The notes under the pieces are model-generated. The model saw only the letters and a list, made by a program, of their open reading frames with translations, made no database searches and was not told where the DNA came from. Positions 19,336 to 28,065 of a stretch of DNA of 64,000 nt are shown piece by piece. The stretch comes from Shimia haliotis (lineage in GTDB: Bacteria > Pseudomonadota > Alphaproteobacteria > Rhodobacterales > Rhodobacteraceae), in contig NZ_FOSZ01000003.1 of assembly GCF_900114415.1 (NCBI RefSeq), positions 434,001 through 498,000 of the forward strand, given 5' to 3'. A program made the position numbers and the translations under genes. How positions within the stretch are numbered: position 1 is the stretch's first letter; every line of letters starts with the position of its first letter.

Positions 19336-19608
19336 ATGAGGGGCGGAAACACGCACACGTCGCGGTCTGCATCAATGTCTGCTGTGCGCAATAAGCGCAT
19401 TTTGCAAACTGCCAAGCATGGCCCATATCGGCCGTTGGCTTCTTCAAAATCCTTTGGGCACCAGCTCGGGGAGCGGACATAGGTCAGCATTGCGACTTCA
19501 AGCTTCCAAGTTGCTCAGTCCTCGCATGACTATGTTCATTCCTGGCAGGTTTGTTCCTTTGTTAGCGAAGATAGTGTGCAGGCATCCCAGCCAGAACGGC
19601 TCTTAGTG
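19336..19608. repeat. Non-coding gap, possible decayed intergenic repeat
   Basis: No credible gene between convergent phnM and the glycosyltransferase-hydrolase operon. Stretches around 19370-19510 (for example GAGCGGACATAGGTCAGCAT) resemble the AATGTCCGCTTTGGG-type non-coding repeats I associate with Rhodobacteraceae genomes; this is recollection, not a search. The same flavour of sequence occurs near 28160. Confidence 0.3.
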
Positions 19609-21696
19609 TTAATGACTGTTTGCGATACTCCTAAGCGCCAGTTCGACACGGTTTTGGCGACTTGGGCCGCCGCTTGTCATTGCTCGCTTGAGCAGGTTAG
19701 ATGAATAAAGATTGTCCGTTCGACACTGCCTGTAAAGCTGATGGATCGCGGGAACACTTGCCTCGTCTTCAACAATTTTTCGCACGACTTTGCTGAGCAC
19801 GCCGCCATTTCGAAGCACAAGCGCGGTTTTGTGATCTGCATTTCGCAATGGCACCCGATGCACATTTGGACTGTTGAAACGTTCCACATGTTTCACATCA
19901 AGCGGCATATAAGGATCGTAAAAGATCCATGCCTTCTCCGCGGCCGCCACCTCCTTACTCCCGTCGACGAAAGCGCCTGTCCAATCCGCCCGTCGACCAG
20001 CTGGATAACGCGGCTCCCAAGGGACCAACCGTTTGGACAATGTGGATTGCGGCGAAAATGCTGCGACCCTGCACCCAGGAACAAGAGAGGCGAAGGCACA
20101 GGCAGCATATGCGCCCATTGATGTGCCAAACAATGTGACATTCTTAAAACGTGCAAAAAAACCTGAATCTCTCAGGGAGGTTAAGTAGTCGTGCAAAGTT
20201 TCGTCGCGGTACCACGCAGGCACGTAGGTCATAACGCCCAGATGAGACCACCCCGCTTTGCGCACGAACCCATACCCCCAAGGCCCGCGTTCAACAGGGT
20301 TTTCAGAAACAGAGGACAGATTATCAAACGAGATCAAAAGATGCTCTTGGCTGCGCGCGACATAGCTGCATCCATAGTTCGGCATGGAATGATAAAAGCC
20401 ATGTGCGTGTCCTGATAGCCTGAGATCGCTCAACCACTCAGGCGCATGGCTTTTTTCCGGGTTGCTTGCCGTGTTTTCCAACTCTTTTGGGGAGTCATCT
20501 TCGTCTGCGAACATGTCCTCTTCGCTCAGGTCTGGCTTTGTTGCATTGTGCATGGCTGCCCAAGTCGAGCTGGCTTCCGACACTGGAGGGAGTGTGGTCT
20601 CAACCCCCATTGGAACCTCCCACTGATACATGTTGGCAGCGGGGTTTTTGCCAGACACGAACAGTTTGATAGCGGCAGCCGCCTGCGGGTCTTGCTTGGC
20701 AAGAAGTCGGTTCATTCTTGTGCGAAACTCTTCGACGACGGCGAGATGCGCATCTCTGATCGAAGGCACGGCCTCAAAAACGGCTTCCTTTGCCGCTTCG
20801 AGTCGACTGATATCTCGATCCAACCCAGAAACCTTGGTTTGTAGAAAGTTAAACCGCGCGTAGTTCTCGATGGACGCCTTCAGCATATCTGGCGTGATAA
20901 AACGAAGAGTGTCTGATGAGTCCGTTTTTCGCAGCAGCCACGTTTCGGGGTCTTGTGCTGTAAAGGAGACCACTCGGGCGAGCCCAAACCCAGGGTCTGT
21001 TTTGGGCGACTTCCAACCTTTTTCGCGATACCGCTCAAAAACATCCTGTCCGCCACCATCCAGCCACTGAAGCGTTTCTTTGCCTTTTTTGTATTTGGGC
21101 TTCAATTTTGGGCGGTTGGGCTGAACAGATGCCGCAACTGATGGGCGAAACAGGGTGCGAAGGGACGTTGCAAAAATGGGCCCACCTTCGCCAGCGCCCG
21201 TGCCAGCATCGAAGCGCCGCATGAGCAGGTCCGGCTGATAGGTAAGTTGCCTGCTTCCACCAACCATTTGAGTTGTCAAACTCAGTAGATCGAGTGCTGG
21301 TGGCAAGACGTCAGTCAAATCCAAAAGCCGTCCGTCACCTACTGAAACAATGACAAAGTCCTCCGGCGCCAGCCACAATGCCAGTTCATCACGGTCATCA
21401 TTGGCACTGTCGAGCATATGCTCCATGCTGGCCTGTTCCCGCGCTTTTTTGGCACTCAGGCCTTTTAGCTGGGGGGGTATGTAGCGGATCAACTTTGCGT
21501 CGTGAAGCGCACGACAAAGCGCTTCCGCCTCTGAATTGGCTCCATCACCATAAACCGTGATTTGACCAAAGCCCAAAACGCGGTGATGCAACACCCATTC
21601 CAACAGCGTCGGCGCGCTGTCACTCATTGCCATAAACAGGCTAACGCCCGGCAACGCGGGCCATTTTTCTCCAAAGTCGTCCAAACCGTGTGACAT
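19609..21696 (-). CDS. GT2-like glycosyltransferase fused to alpha/beta-hydrolase-like domain
   Basis: A 695-residue cytoplasmic protein with two modules. Residues 15-285 resemble the Glyco_tranf_2_4 type (LLEWVLHHRVLGFGQITVYG then WLAPEDFVIVSVGDGRLLDL), but the usual DxDEF metal motif reads APEDF. A helical stretch, about 285-335, and an acidic linker follow. Residues 417-640 form an alpha/beta-hydrolase-like module with nucleophile elbow FGTSMGAY (Ser526), acid candidate FYDPYMPLD and base candidate His622 in NADHKTA. This module is paralogous to the end of the upstream protein. ATG 21696 (after GGAG) starts 1 base past the upstream stop, so the pair is coupled. Function unknown. Confidence 0.75.
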   Translation of the reverse strand: MSHGLDDFGEKWPALPGVSLFMAMSDSAPTLLEWVLHHRVLGFGQITVYGDGANSEAEALCRALHDAKLIRYIPPQLKGLSAKKAREQASMEHMLDSANDDRDELALWLAPEDFVIVSVGDGRLLDLTDVLPPALDLLSLTTQMVGGSRQLTYQPDLLMRRFDAGTGAGEGGPIFATSLRTLFRPSVAASVQPNRPKLKPKYKKGKETLQWLDGGGQDVFERYREKGWKSPKTDPGFGLARVVSFTAQDPETWLLRKTDSSDTLRFITPDMLKASIENYARFNFLQTKVSGLDRDISRLEAAKEAVFEAVPSIRDAHLAVVEEFRTRMNRLLAKQDPQAAAAIKLFVSGKNPAANMYQWEVPMGVETTLPPVSEASSTWAAMHNATKPDLSEEDMFADEDDSPKELENTASNPEKSHAPEWLSDLRLSGHAHGFYHSMPNYGCSYVARSQEHLLISFDNLSSVSENPVERGPWGYGFVRKAGWSHLGVMTYVPAWYRDETLHDYLTSLRDSGFFARFKNVTLFGTSMGAYAACAFASLVPGCRVAAFSPQSTLSKRLVPWEPRYPAGRRADWTGAFVDGSKEVAAAEKAWIFYDPYMPLDVKHVERFNSPNVHRVPLRNADHKTALVLRNGGVLSKVVRKIVEDEASVPAIHQLYRQCRTDNLYSSNLLKRAMTSGGPSRQNRVELALRSIANSH

Positions 21697-21697
21697 G

Positions 21698-23971
21698 CTA
21701 CACTCCACCCGCTTTTGAACCGGCGCCGGTTTGACGCAAAATCTCGGCCCTCTGCTTGATGCGCTCTGCGTATCCGCGCATATCGTTCGACACTGCAAAC
21801 TGAGCAACACGTTCCAAAAGATCGGGGCGATTTCTGGCCTCCAAGCGATGGCACATTTCTTGCAGGAACCACGTCCGAGTTCTCATTGTCCGGTATTCCG
21901 CAGCGAAACGTGTTTCGTCCATTTGTTTCTGCGCGGTCGCACGCATCAACCTGCTGAACATATCCGCTTGAACCAAACGCAAAACGCCGTTGCTGCCTGT
22001 GTATCGCGCTCGCAGATGGACAACATTTGATGAAGTGAACCTTTGTGCGTGTCGCAAATCAGATGCCTCAAGCGGGTCATACACCAGATACACCTTCCCC
22101 GCCGTTGCAACCTCTTCGGCTGCATCTGCATAGGGCCCATCCCAAGAGGCCGCCCGCCCCGAAGGAAACCGTTGTTCCCACGGCACCAAAGTGTTGTCCA
22201 ATGTCGATTGCGGTGAAAAAGCCAAAACTTGCGCATCTTCAACAAGGGAAGAAAACGCGCAGGCCGCATATCCTCCCATCGAAATGCCACTCATCGTCAC
22301 GCTCTTGAACTGTGCGAAAAAACCGCTGTCGCGTAGGCGATGCAGATAGTCAAACAAGGTCGCATCGCGATACCAATTGGGGCTGAAGGAGAAAACGCCT
22401 AGGTGAGACCAGTCTGCCTTGGAAGCCAGGCCGTACCCCCAAGCTTCGCGATCAATTTGATCGTGCCTTGTCGCAACCAAGTCGTCAAAAGACACAAACA
22501 GATGTTCGCCGCCGCGGTTTGCAAACAGTGCGGCGAAGTTTTCTTCTGAATGATAAAAACCGCGCCGCCATGCTGAGCGGCGGAAGTCCACCAACCATTT
22601 TGGCGCATGATTTGGCTGCATTTCGTTGTCTGAGGCGGCCATTTTCTCTGGCGGTGACGCAGCTGTAGACGAAACAGGTAACGGCTGCGGCTCCCATGGC
22701 GTAGCAATATTGATCGGCATGATGGGGGTGATGACCGAGGAAGGCTGTTTTTGACTGTGCAGGCGCTCTTTTGGGGCGCTTTTTTTGGCCACGGCAGACT
22801 TGGCCGCATGAGCGCGCTGCTTGGCCTCACGCTCGGCAAGTTTCGCGTCGCGGATGGCAATGTTTTCGTCCAGAGGATGAAAGGAGTTGTCGTGCAGCAA
22901 CGCGATCCGATCCAAATCTTCTTGGCGCTGAGCGTCAGTCAACGCAGGCCAGGGCGTTTTTACAGACACCATGCCGTTGGCGTGCAAGACCTCCCACGCT
23001 TTCTCAAAATTCATTTCCCCGAAAGAGCTGCGGCTTGGGCGTAAACCACGGCCCGGAATCCAGTCCCGATCCAACGCGTCAACTTCAAACGCAACCCCAT
23101 TGTTAAAGGCTTTCAGGTGGCGCACGAAATCCGCGCTGAATGCCATGCTGCGTCGGGTTAAAATGCCCACTTTTTGCGACGCATTCCCAACATAGGCCAG
23201 AAGGTGCAGCGGCGAACAGTCAACGGCAATGATGTGTGTGGCGGCTTTATAGGCGGCAATCTGTTCGGCGGCCGAATGGTTCTGTGGATGAAACATTTCG
23301 TAGCCTTCTGCGGCCAGATATTCCTCAAGAATGTTCTCGCATATCAGGCCGCCACGATGCGGGGGCAGCTTGCTGCGCGAGATGTAGATCTTTGAGGCCC
23401 CGTCCGCTGGAATATCGGCGCCGGCGCGCTTTTTCATAAAGTCGCGAAACTTCTGACTGCCCTCCATGAGATCATGCATGCCAATGCCCTGACGGGGTAC
23501 GTACAGTGTATCGACGCGGGTAGGCGTCAAAGCCACGCGCGCTTCAACGTCAAACCCAAGCGCCTCCATCAGCGGTCTCAGCTGTTTCAAAACCTGATGA
23601 AACTGAGGGTCGTTGCGTTTTGGCGTGAATATCACGCCATCAATTTTCCCGCGCAGGTCCTCGAGTGCCCAAATTCTACTCAGGGATTCCAATATGAAGT
23701 GACCAAAATGCCCGTACAGCGTCCCGCCAAACATCCAGGTGCCGGCCAACGTGTCTGCGCTAGAGGGCAAATCGGGTTTTGAGTTGACCGGGCTTGTGCT
23801 GTCGGTCCAGCTGATGGAATTGGTGACCATTTGGCCGTCAGGCGAAAGCACCCCACATGGGTGATTTCGGGAACCTGTCTCGTCCAAAGGCGGAATGACG
23901 AGCGCGTTTTGGACGCGTTCAAGGTCACCGGCTTTGTCTAGTTCAAGCTTTTCCACAAACGATCTTTCCAA
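21698..23971 (-). CDS. GT61-like glycosyltransferase fused to alpha/beta-hydrolase-like domain
   Basis: A 757-residue protein. Residues 70-300 match the glycosyltransferase family 61 (DUF563) pattern: YGHFGHFILESLSRIW, then KIYISRSKLPPHRGG and SAAEQIAAYKAATHIIAVD. A Lys/Ala-rich, probably helical and disordered linker spans about 345-450. Residues 455-676 repeat the hydrolase-like module of the downstream gene, with GISMGGYAACAF (Ser564) and YDPLEASD; the position of the partner His622 reads as Ser here. It starts with TTG 23971 or, after a GGAAAGA stretch, GTG 23956. It is the first gene of the two-gene unit. Likely roles (surface glycan assembly and editing) are inference. Confidence 0.75.
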   Translation of the reverse strand: MERSFVEKLELDKAGDLERVQNALVIPPLDETGSRNHPCGVLSPDGQMVTNSISWTDSTSPVNSKPDLPSSADTLAGTWMFGGTLYGHFGHFILESLSRIWALEDLRGKIDGVIFTPKRNDPQFHQVLKQLRPLMEALGFDVEARVALTPTRVDTLYVPRQGIGMHDLMEGSQKFRDFMKKRAGADIPADGASKIYISRSKLPPHRGGLICENILEEYLAAEGYEMFHPQNHSAAEQIAAYKAATHIIAVDCSPLHLLAYVGNASQKVGILTRRSMAFSADFVRHLKAFNNGVAFEVDALDRDWIPGRGLRPSRSSFGEMNFEKAWEVLHANGMVSVKTPWPALTDAQRQEDLDRIALLHDNSFHPLDENIAIRDAKLAEREAKQRAHAAKSAVAKKSAPKERLHSQKQPSSVITPIMPINIATPWEPQPLPVSSTAASPPEKMAASDNEMQPNHAPKWLVDFRRSAWRRGFYHSEENFAALFANRGGEHLFVSFDDLVATRHDQIDREAWGYGLASKADWSHLGVFSFSPNWYRDATLFDYLHRLRDSGFFAQFKSVTMSGISMGGYAACAFSSLVEDAQVLAFSPQSTLDNTLVPWEQRFPSGRAASWDGPYADAAEEVATAGKVYLVYDPLEASDLRHAQRFTSSNVVHLRARYTGSNGVLRLVQADMFSRLMRATAQKQMDETRFAAEYRTMRTRTWFLQEMCHRLEARNRPDLLERVAQFAVSNDMRGYAERIKQRAEILRQTGAGSKAGGV

Positions 23972-23984
23972 TTCAAATCCAAAA

Positions 23985-24004
23985 TTAGTCTATATTGGTC
24001 TATA
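23985..24004 (-). promoter_or_regulatory. Tandem 10-base direct repeat upstream of the glycosyltransferase-hydrolase operon
   Basis: On the + strand TTAGTCTATA (23985-23994) is followed immediately by TTGGTCTATA (23995-24004), one mismatch in ten. On the coding strand this gives TATAGACCAATATAGACTAA, about 14-30 bases before the start codon. It may be a regulator site or overlap the -10 region; no known consensus was recognised. Confidence 0.4.
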
Positions 24005-24700
24005 CAAGCGTCATGTTAAATTTATGTCCTGAACATGAATAATTCTTGCGGCGTCGACGCTTTGCCATCCGGAAAACTTCGGGCTAAGCAGCTGGCTACG
24101 CAGATTGTGGGTTGGCGTTGTCAAATGGTTCACCGGTTTGGGCGAACAATGGCACATGGATCAATCTCGTTCGTAACTGTCTCTGGTTCGCTTAGGCAAG
24201 ACGACCGGCTTGGAGCTCCTTCAGTTTGCGGATGTTGCTTTCCGACTAACTGCTACACTAGCATTTTGTTGATTGAGGCATCGCTCGAAACCGCTCGCGT
24301 GAAGGTCCGGCAATTTCCGCATAGGGCTGGGGCCGATCACTAGAGCATCCCCAAAGGCGCCGCTGGCCTAAAACTTGGCGCTGCACCGTCGTAAGGCAGT
24401 TTGGAGCCCGTTTTGACGGATGCTGCACCGCGAACGAAAGGCGGCAATGCGCGGAAAGTGAGTTTTGCAAAATTTTGATCAAAGATAGGTAGGGCAGGCT
24501 TGAACGACCTATCGCCAGCTGTGGCAGGGTGCCGAAGTGCTACACCGCAGCTTTGCAAAGCTCTCATTCGTTTCTCGAGCTGCATGTTGGGCCAGCCGCA
24601 TAGTCAGCGATTGTTGCTCTCAGCGTGTTGGAATTCTTGATTTTGACCTATCTGGCTGAGCGTAACCACGCTGAATTGCTACTCCCACATCTTGGTATGC
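24005..24700. other. Long non-coding gap, possible decayed repeat or gene remnant
   Basis: About 700 bases without a credible gene. Short frames around 24035-24343 (+) and 24340-24585 (-) give Cys/Arg-rich or low-order products without family features or ribosome-binding sites. The stretch 24350-24600 has the look of degraded intergenic repeats. The promoter of the minus-strand operon should lie at the left end. Confidence 0.4.
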
Positions 24701-24725
24701 AAAACGGGGCGCAAAGCTGCGCCCC
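24701..24725 (-). terminator. Rho-independent terminator of the agmatine operon
   Basis: On the minus strand GGGGCGCA pairs perfectly with TGCGCCCC around GCTT (24718-24725 with 24706-24713) and is followed by GTTTT (24705-24701). Confidence 0.8.
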
Positions 24726-24759
24726 ACTGAAGTTTTTGTTGGGTCGTTATTTCAGCCGA

Positions 24760-25866
24760 TCATCCAGCTGCAGGCTGTTCATGCGTGATACAGTGAATGA
24801 TACCGCCACCTAGGGCAATTTCCCGAGCGTTTGTGAGTTTGAGAACTTCGCGGTCCGGGAACAGGCCCGTCAATGTTTTGACGGCGTCGTCGTCGTTGGG
24901 GTCATCGTAGCTTGGGACAATGACGACGCCATTTCCGAGCAGGAAATTGATGTAGGATCCGGTCTGCTGGAACCCTTCCTCAATCTCGATCTCATATTCA
25001 GCCAGATCGTAGTTTTCGACCTCTTCTTTCGTGACAACGATCGGGTTCTTCGGCTGAAGCATCTTGTGGACTTTGAGTGTGCGCCCCTTTGCATCGGTTT
25101 CCCGACACAGTCTTTTGTAAGCGTCTTGAATGACCTCATAGGATTCATCATCCGGATCTTCTGTCCATTGAAGCAGCACTTCGCTAGGGGCAACCCAACA
25201 GGCCAGATCGTCGATGTGGCCACCGGTGACGTCAGTTGGCAGGCCGGCTGGCAGCCAAATCACCTTTTGCACTCCGCAGTAGTCACATAGCTGCTCGGTG
25301 ATTTCCTCTTTGGTCAATCCCGGATTGCGATTGGAGTTGCACAACACAGCCTCGGTGGTCATCAACGTGCCTTCGCCATCGGTGTGGATGGCGCCGCCTT
25401 CAACGGTCAATGGCGCGATGTAGGAATCCAACCACTCGGTTTCGCAAATCTTGCCAGACACCTGCGCAGTTTTGTCCCACGGGAAATAGTGCCCGTCTTC
25501 GAGACCGCCGTAGGCGTTGTATTGCCAACGCACCCCGCGGATTTCCCCGGTTTTGTCATTCTTCACAAAACTCGGCGCGGAATCCCGGCACCAGCTGTCG
25601 TTGACCGACATCTCCACGACGCGCACGTTGTCAGGCAACATGTAGCGCGCGGTTTTGTATTGATCCCCGCTTGCGATCACTGTGACAGGCTGGAATTTTG
25701 CGATGGTCGCGCACAGGTCAACCCAAACCCGTTGGGCCGGTTTTGCCCCGCTGTGCCAGTTGTTGGCGTGTTCCGGCCAAATCAGCCAGGTTTGTTTTTG
25801 ACGTTCCCATTCCGCACAGAGCCTAAAGCCATCCGCACGAGGTGTTGATTGCAGCACTTGTGACAT
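24760..25866 (-). CDS. aguA: Agmatine deiminase
   Basis: It hydrolyses agmatine to N-carbamoylputrescine and ammonia in the cytoplasm. The 368-residue protein belongs to the guanidino-group-modifying (PPAD) superfamily. Conserved stretches are EWERQKQTWLIWPEHANNW, NDSWCRDSAPSFV with catalytic Asp near residue 98, VEGGAIHTDGEGTLMTTEA, TDVTGGHIDDLACWV with the catalytic His, and GGGIIHCITHEQP with nucleophile Cys359. It is the second gene of a minus-strand operon, 9 bases after the carbamoyltransferase gene. Together they convert agmatine to putrescine. Length is family-typical. Confidence 0.95.
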   Translation of the reverse strand: MSQVLQSTPRADGFRLCAEWERQKQTWLIWPEHANNWHSGAKPAQRVWVDLCATIAKFQPVTVIASGDQYKTARYMLPDNVRVVEMSVNDSWCRDSAPSFVKNDKTGEIRGVRWQYNAYGGLEDGHYFPWDKTAQVSGKICETEWLDSYIAPLTVEGGAIHTDGEGTLMTTEAVLCNSNRNPGLTKEEITEQLCDYCGVQKVIWLPAGLPTDVTGGHIDDLACWVAPSEVLLQWTEDPDDESYEVIQDAYKRLCRETDAKGRTLKVHKMLQPKNPIVVTKEEVENYDLAEYEIEIEEGFQQTGSYINFLLGNGVVIVPSYDDPNDDDAVKTLTGLFPDREVLKLTNAREIALGGGIIHCITHEQPAAG

Positions 25867-25875
25867 TGTTGCTCC

Positions 25876-26922
25876 TTATGCCTCCCGTTGATTTTCGAGC
25901 ACGAAGAGTTCGGCGTCGGCCTGCATTGCAGCTTTCACTTCGGTCGAGGCGCGTTTCAGGTTCGGATAGATATACCAGGCCAGCAGGCCTTTTTCAGTGT
26001 GCAACCGGTTTTCCGCCTCATCCACCAGCAGAGAGCGTTCGTGATCCATGATCTCTTCAGACATTTCCTGACCGCGCAGGGCGGGACCATAGTGCATAAA
26101 TTGGGCATGATCCGGTGCATGTGCCACAAGGTCGGCGTTCACTTGGAATTTCGGCATGAAGACCTTGTCGCGGGCTTCTTTTTCGTCTTCGTTGCCATGA
26201 TATGTCCACGGGCCAGTGTAGATGAAGTCTGCGTTTTTGACCGCTTCGATCGGATCGTTCAGCACTTTGAATGTCCCACCGCCGATTTTGCAGGCTTCTT
26301 CTGCCCGCGAGATCAGCTTTTCGCGATACGGGGAGGCGTCGTCGTAAAGCGAGTATCCTTCGGGTGATGCGAAAACCACATTGCCACCAAAGCGCGGCAG
26401 GATCTGGTTCATTGTGTTTAGCACACATTCAAATAGGGTGGTGTCGCCGACAAAGGTCAATGTGATGTCGGACAGGGTTTTCCCTTCTGGCATGTTTTCC
26501 ACGATTGTCACGAGATCGCAGAGCGCCTGTGTCGGGTGGTTGTAGTCGGTCATTCCGTTGATCACCGGCACGCTCGACCATTTGGACAGCTCTTCCATGT
26601 CTTCTGGGCTGTGGATGCGCGCCATGATGCAATCGCACATGCGCGACAGGGTCAACGCGGTGTCCTTGATGGTCTCGCGGGAGCCAAGGTGCAGCTCGCC
26701 CGGACGCAAATAAAGCGCGTGACCGCCAAGTTTGGTCATGGCGACCTCAAAGGACACACGGGTACGTGTGGAAGGGGCGGCAAAGATCATGCCCAAAGAG
26801 GCATCCTCAAGCAGCTTGGGGCATGCGCCAAGTTTGTCGGCCTTCTTCAAAAGAAGGATGAAGTCAACCAGCTCCATCAGTTCGTCGGTTGTGAAGTCCC
26901 AGGGGTCAATGAAGTTTTTCAT
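25876..26922 (-). CDS. Putrescine-type carbamoyltransferase (ornithine carbamoyltransferase family)
   Basis: A 348-residue carbamoyltransferase. The carbamoyl-phosphate motif STRTR is at residues 51-55 and HPTQ at 129-132. The ornithine-binding HCLPA motif of ornithine carbamoyltransferase is replaced by HYGPALRG near residue 274, so the acceptor is probably not ornithine. With agmatine deiminase next door, the likely reaction is phosphorolysis of N-carbamoylputrescine to putrescine and carbamoyl phosphate. The extended C-terminal helix (KRASTEVKAAMQADAEL) is also reminiscent of putrescine carbamoyltransferases. No carbamate kinase gene is nearby. Divergent LysR gene upstream. Confidence 0.8.
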   Translation of the reverse strand: MKNFIDPWDFTTDELMELVDFILLLKKADKLGACPKLLEDASLGMIFAAPSTRTRVSFEVAMTKLGGHALYLRPGELHLGSRETIKDTALTLSRMCDCIMARIHSPEDMEELSKWSSVPVINGMTDYNHPTQALCDLVTIVENMPEGKTLSDITLTFVGDTTLFECVLNTMNQILPRFGGNVVFASPEGYSLYDDASPYREKLISRAEEACKIGGGTFKVLNDPIEAVKNADFIYTGPWTYHGNEDEKEARDKVFMPKFQVNADLVAHAPDHAQFMHYGPALRGQEMSEEIMDHERSLLVDEAENRLHTEKGLLAWYIYPNLKRASTEVKAAMQADAELFVLENQREA

Positions 26923-26968
26923 GAGGATATTCCGTCTTCGGGTTTCAGGGCAGTGGTCGAAGCGTGAG

Positions 26969-26982
26969 ATTGCCTTGGCAAA
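26969..26982. promoter_or_regulatory. Candidate LysR operator between agmatine operon and regulator
   Basis: TTGCC (26970-26974) and GGCAA (26977-26981) form a palindrome with a TT centre, in the divergent intergenic region. LysR regulators bind such dyads in the shared promoter region. No footprint consensus is known for this member. Confidence 0.3.
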
Positions 26983-27105
26983 TCTATCGTCATCGGCGAC
27001 TTGCCACTCAGATACCGGACACCAGTTGATGGCGAAATTTCAAAGCATTACACTCGGAGTTAAGTGGAGCTAACATGGTTTAAATAATTCAGGATTATCA
27101 GCCCC

Positions 27106-28065
27106 TTGCGTAGGAAGTTGCCCCCTTTTGCCGCCATTCGCGCCTTTGAAGCGGTGGCAAGACATCAACATATCGGCAATGCTGCCAATGAATTGCTCGT
27201 GACGCACAGCGCCCTGAGCCAGCAAATCAAGCAGCTGGAAAGCTGGTTTGGTCAGAATCTGTTTGACCGTGAAAAAGGCAGGTTGAAACTCAAAGACAGG
27301 TCTCGCGAACTGGTTTCGTCTTACTCCAAAGCGTTGGATTTACTGGAAATCGCCACCGCCCGATTTGATGCCCAAACCAATCGCGATGTGATTACCCTGC
27401 TTTGTGATCCAAGCTTTTTCTCAAAGTGCCTGATTGGAAAGCTGGGCCAACTCCGCGAAGCCGCGCATGGAGCGGACATCGAGGTTCTGACCCCCCATAC
27501 TTTGCCCGACATCTATCCGAAGGGAGTGGACATCGTGGTCCACTTTCACGAGCCGCGCACCTGGAACGATGTTCATTCTGTCGATTTGTTGGATCTCTAC
27601 GGCTTCCCCGCTTGCGCCCCGTCCCTTTTGCGTCAGCATGGCGACCCGAAAGAGCCAAAGAACATTGTTGATTTTCAACTGCTGCAAGGGGATGACAGAG
27701 AAAGCTGGCACTCATGGCTGGATCAATTCGATCTCGCCAGTATTGCGGAAGGCAAGAGCATATACTTCGATGACTTCGCCCATGCGGTTCAGGCCGGAAC
27801 GCAAGGGTTGGGGGTGCTGATAGCGGACCCGGTTACATGTAAACATGAATTGGACAGCGGCAGTCTCGTGGCGCTCTTCGGCGCGCCTGTCTTTTGTGTT
27901 CGCTACCATGCAACCTGCACGAAAACCGATGACAAAAAGATCGAAGGAGTCCTCCTGGAACTCACTAAAATTGCGAGTGAATTCAAAGCGCTACAATCAG
28001 AATTTCTCGCGTCGTTGAATGCTCCGGCAACTCTGATCCAGAAGTCCAATAAAAGTCATTTGTGA
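27106..28065 (+). CDS. LysR-family transcriptional regulator (GcvA-like)
   Basis: A 319-residue DNA-binding regulator. The N-terminal winged helix-turn-helix reads PPFAAIRAFEAVARHQHIGN then AANELLVTHSALSQQIKQLE, as in GcvA-type LysR proteins. An effector-binding periplasmic-protein-like domain follows from about residue 90. No ATG is available: a stop at 27085 limits the start, and TTG 27106 (after CAGGA) is the best candidate; TTG 27118 is possible. Its divergent position suggests that it controls the agmatine deiminase/carbamoyltransferase operon, with agmatine or a product as effector; that is inference. Confidence 0.87.
   Translation: MRRKLPPFAAIRAFEAVARHQHIGNAANELLVTHSALSQQIKQLESWFGQNLFDREKGRLKLKDRSRELVSSYSKALDLLEIATARFDAQTNRDVITLLCDPSFFSKCLIGKLGQLREAAHGADIEVLTPHTLPDIYPKGVDIVVHFHEPRTWNDVHSVDLLDLYGFPACAPSLLRQHGDPKEPKNIVDFQLLQGDDRESWHSWLDQFDLASIAEGKSIYFDDFAHAVQAGTQGLGVLIADPVTCKHELDSGSLVALFGAPVFCVRYHATCTKTDDKKIEGVLLELTKIASEFKALQSEFLASLNAPATLIQKSNKSHL

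Noticed and set aside
24035..24343. 102-residue frame starting MNNSCGVDALPSG
   Set aside because: No Shine-Dalgarno, no domain, and Cys/Arg-heavy composition. More likely chance within a decayed region.
24340..24585. 81-residue frame on the minus strand in the same gap
   Set aside because: No recognisable domain or ribosome-binding site; treated as non-coding.
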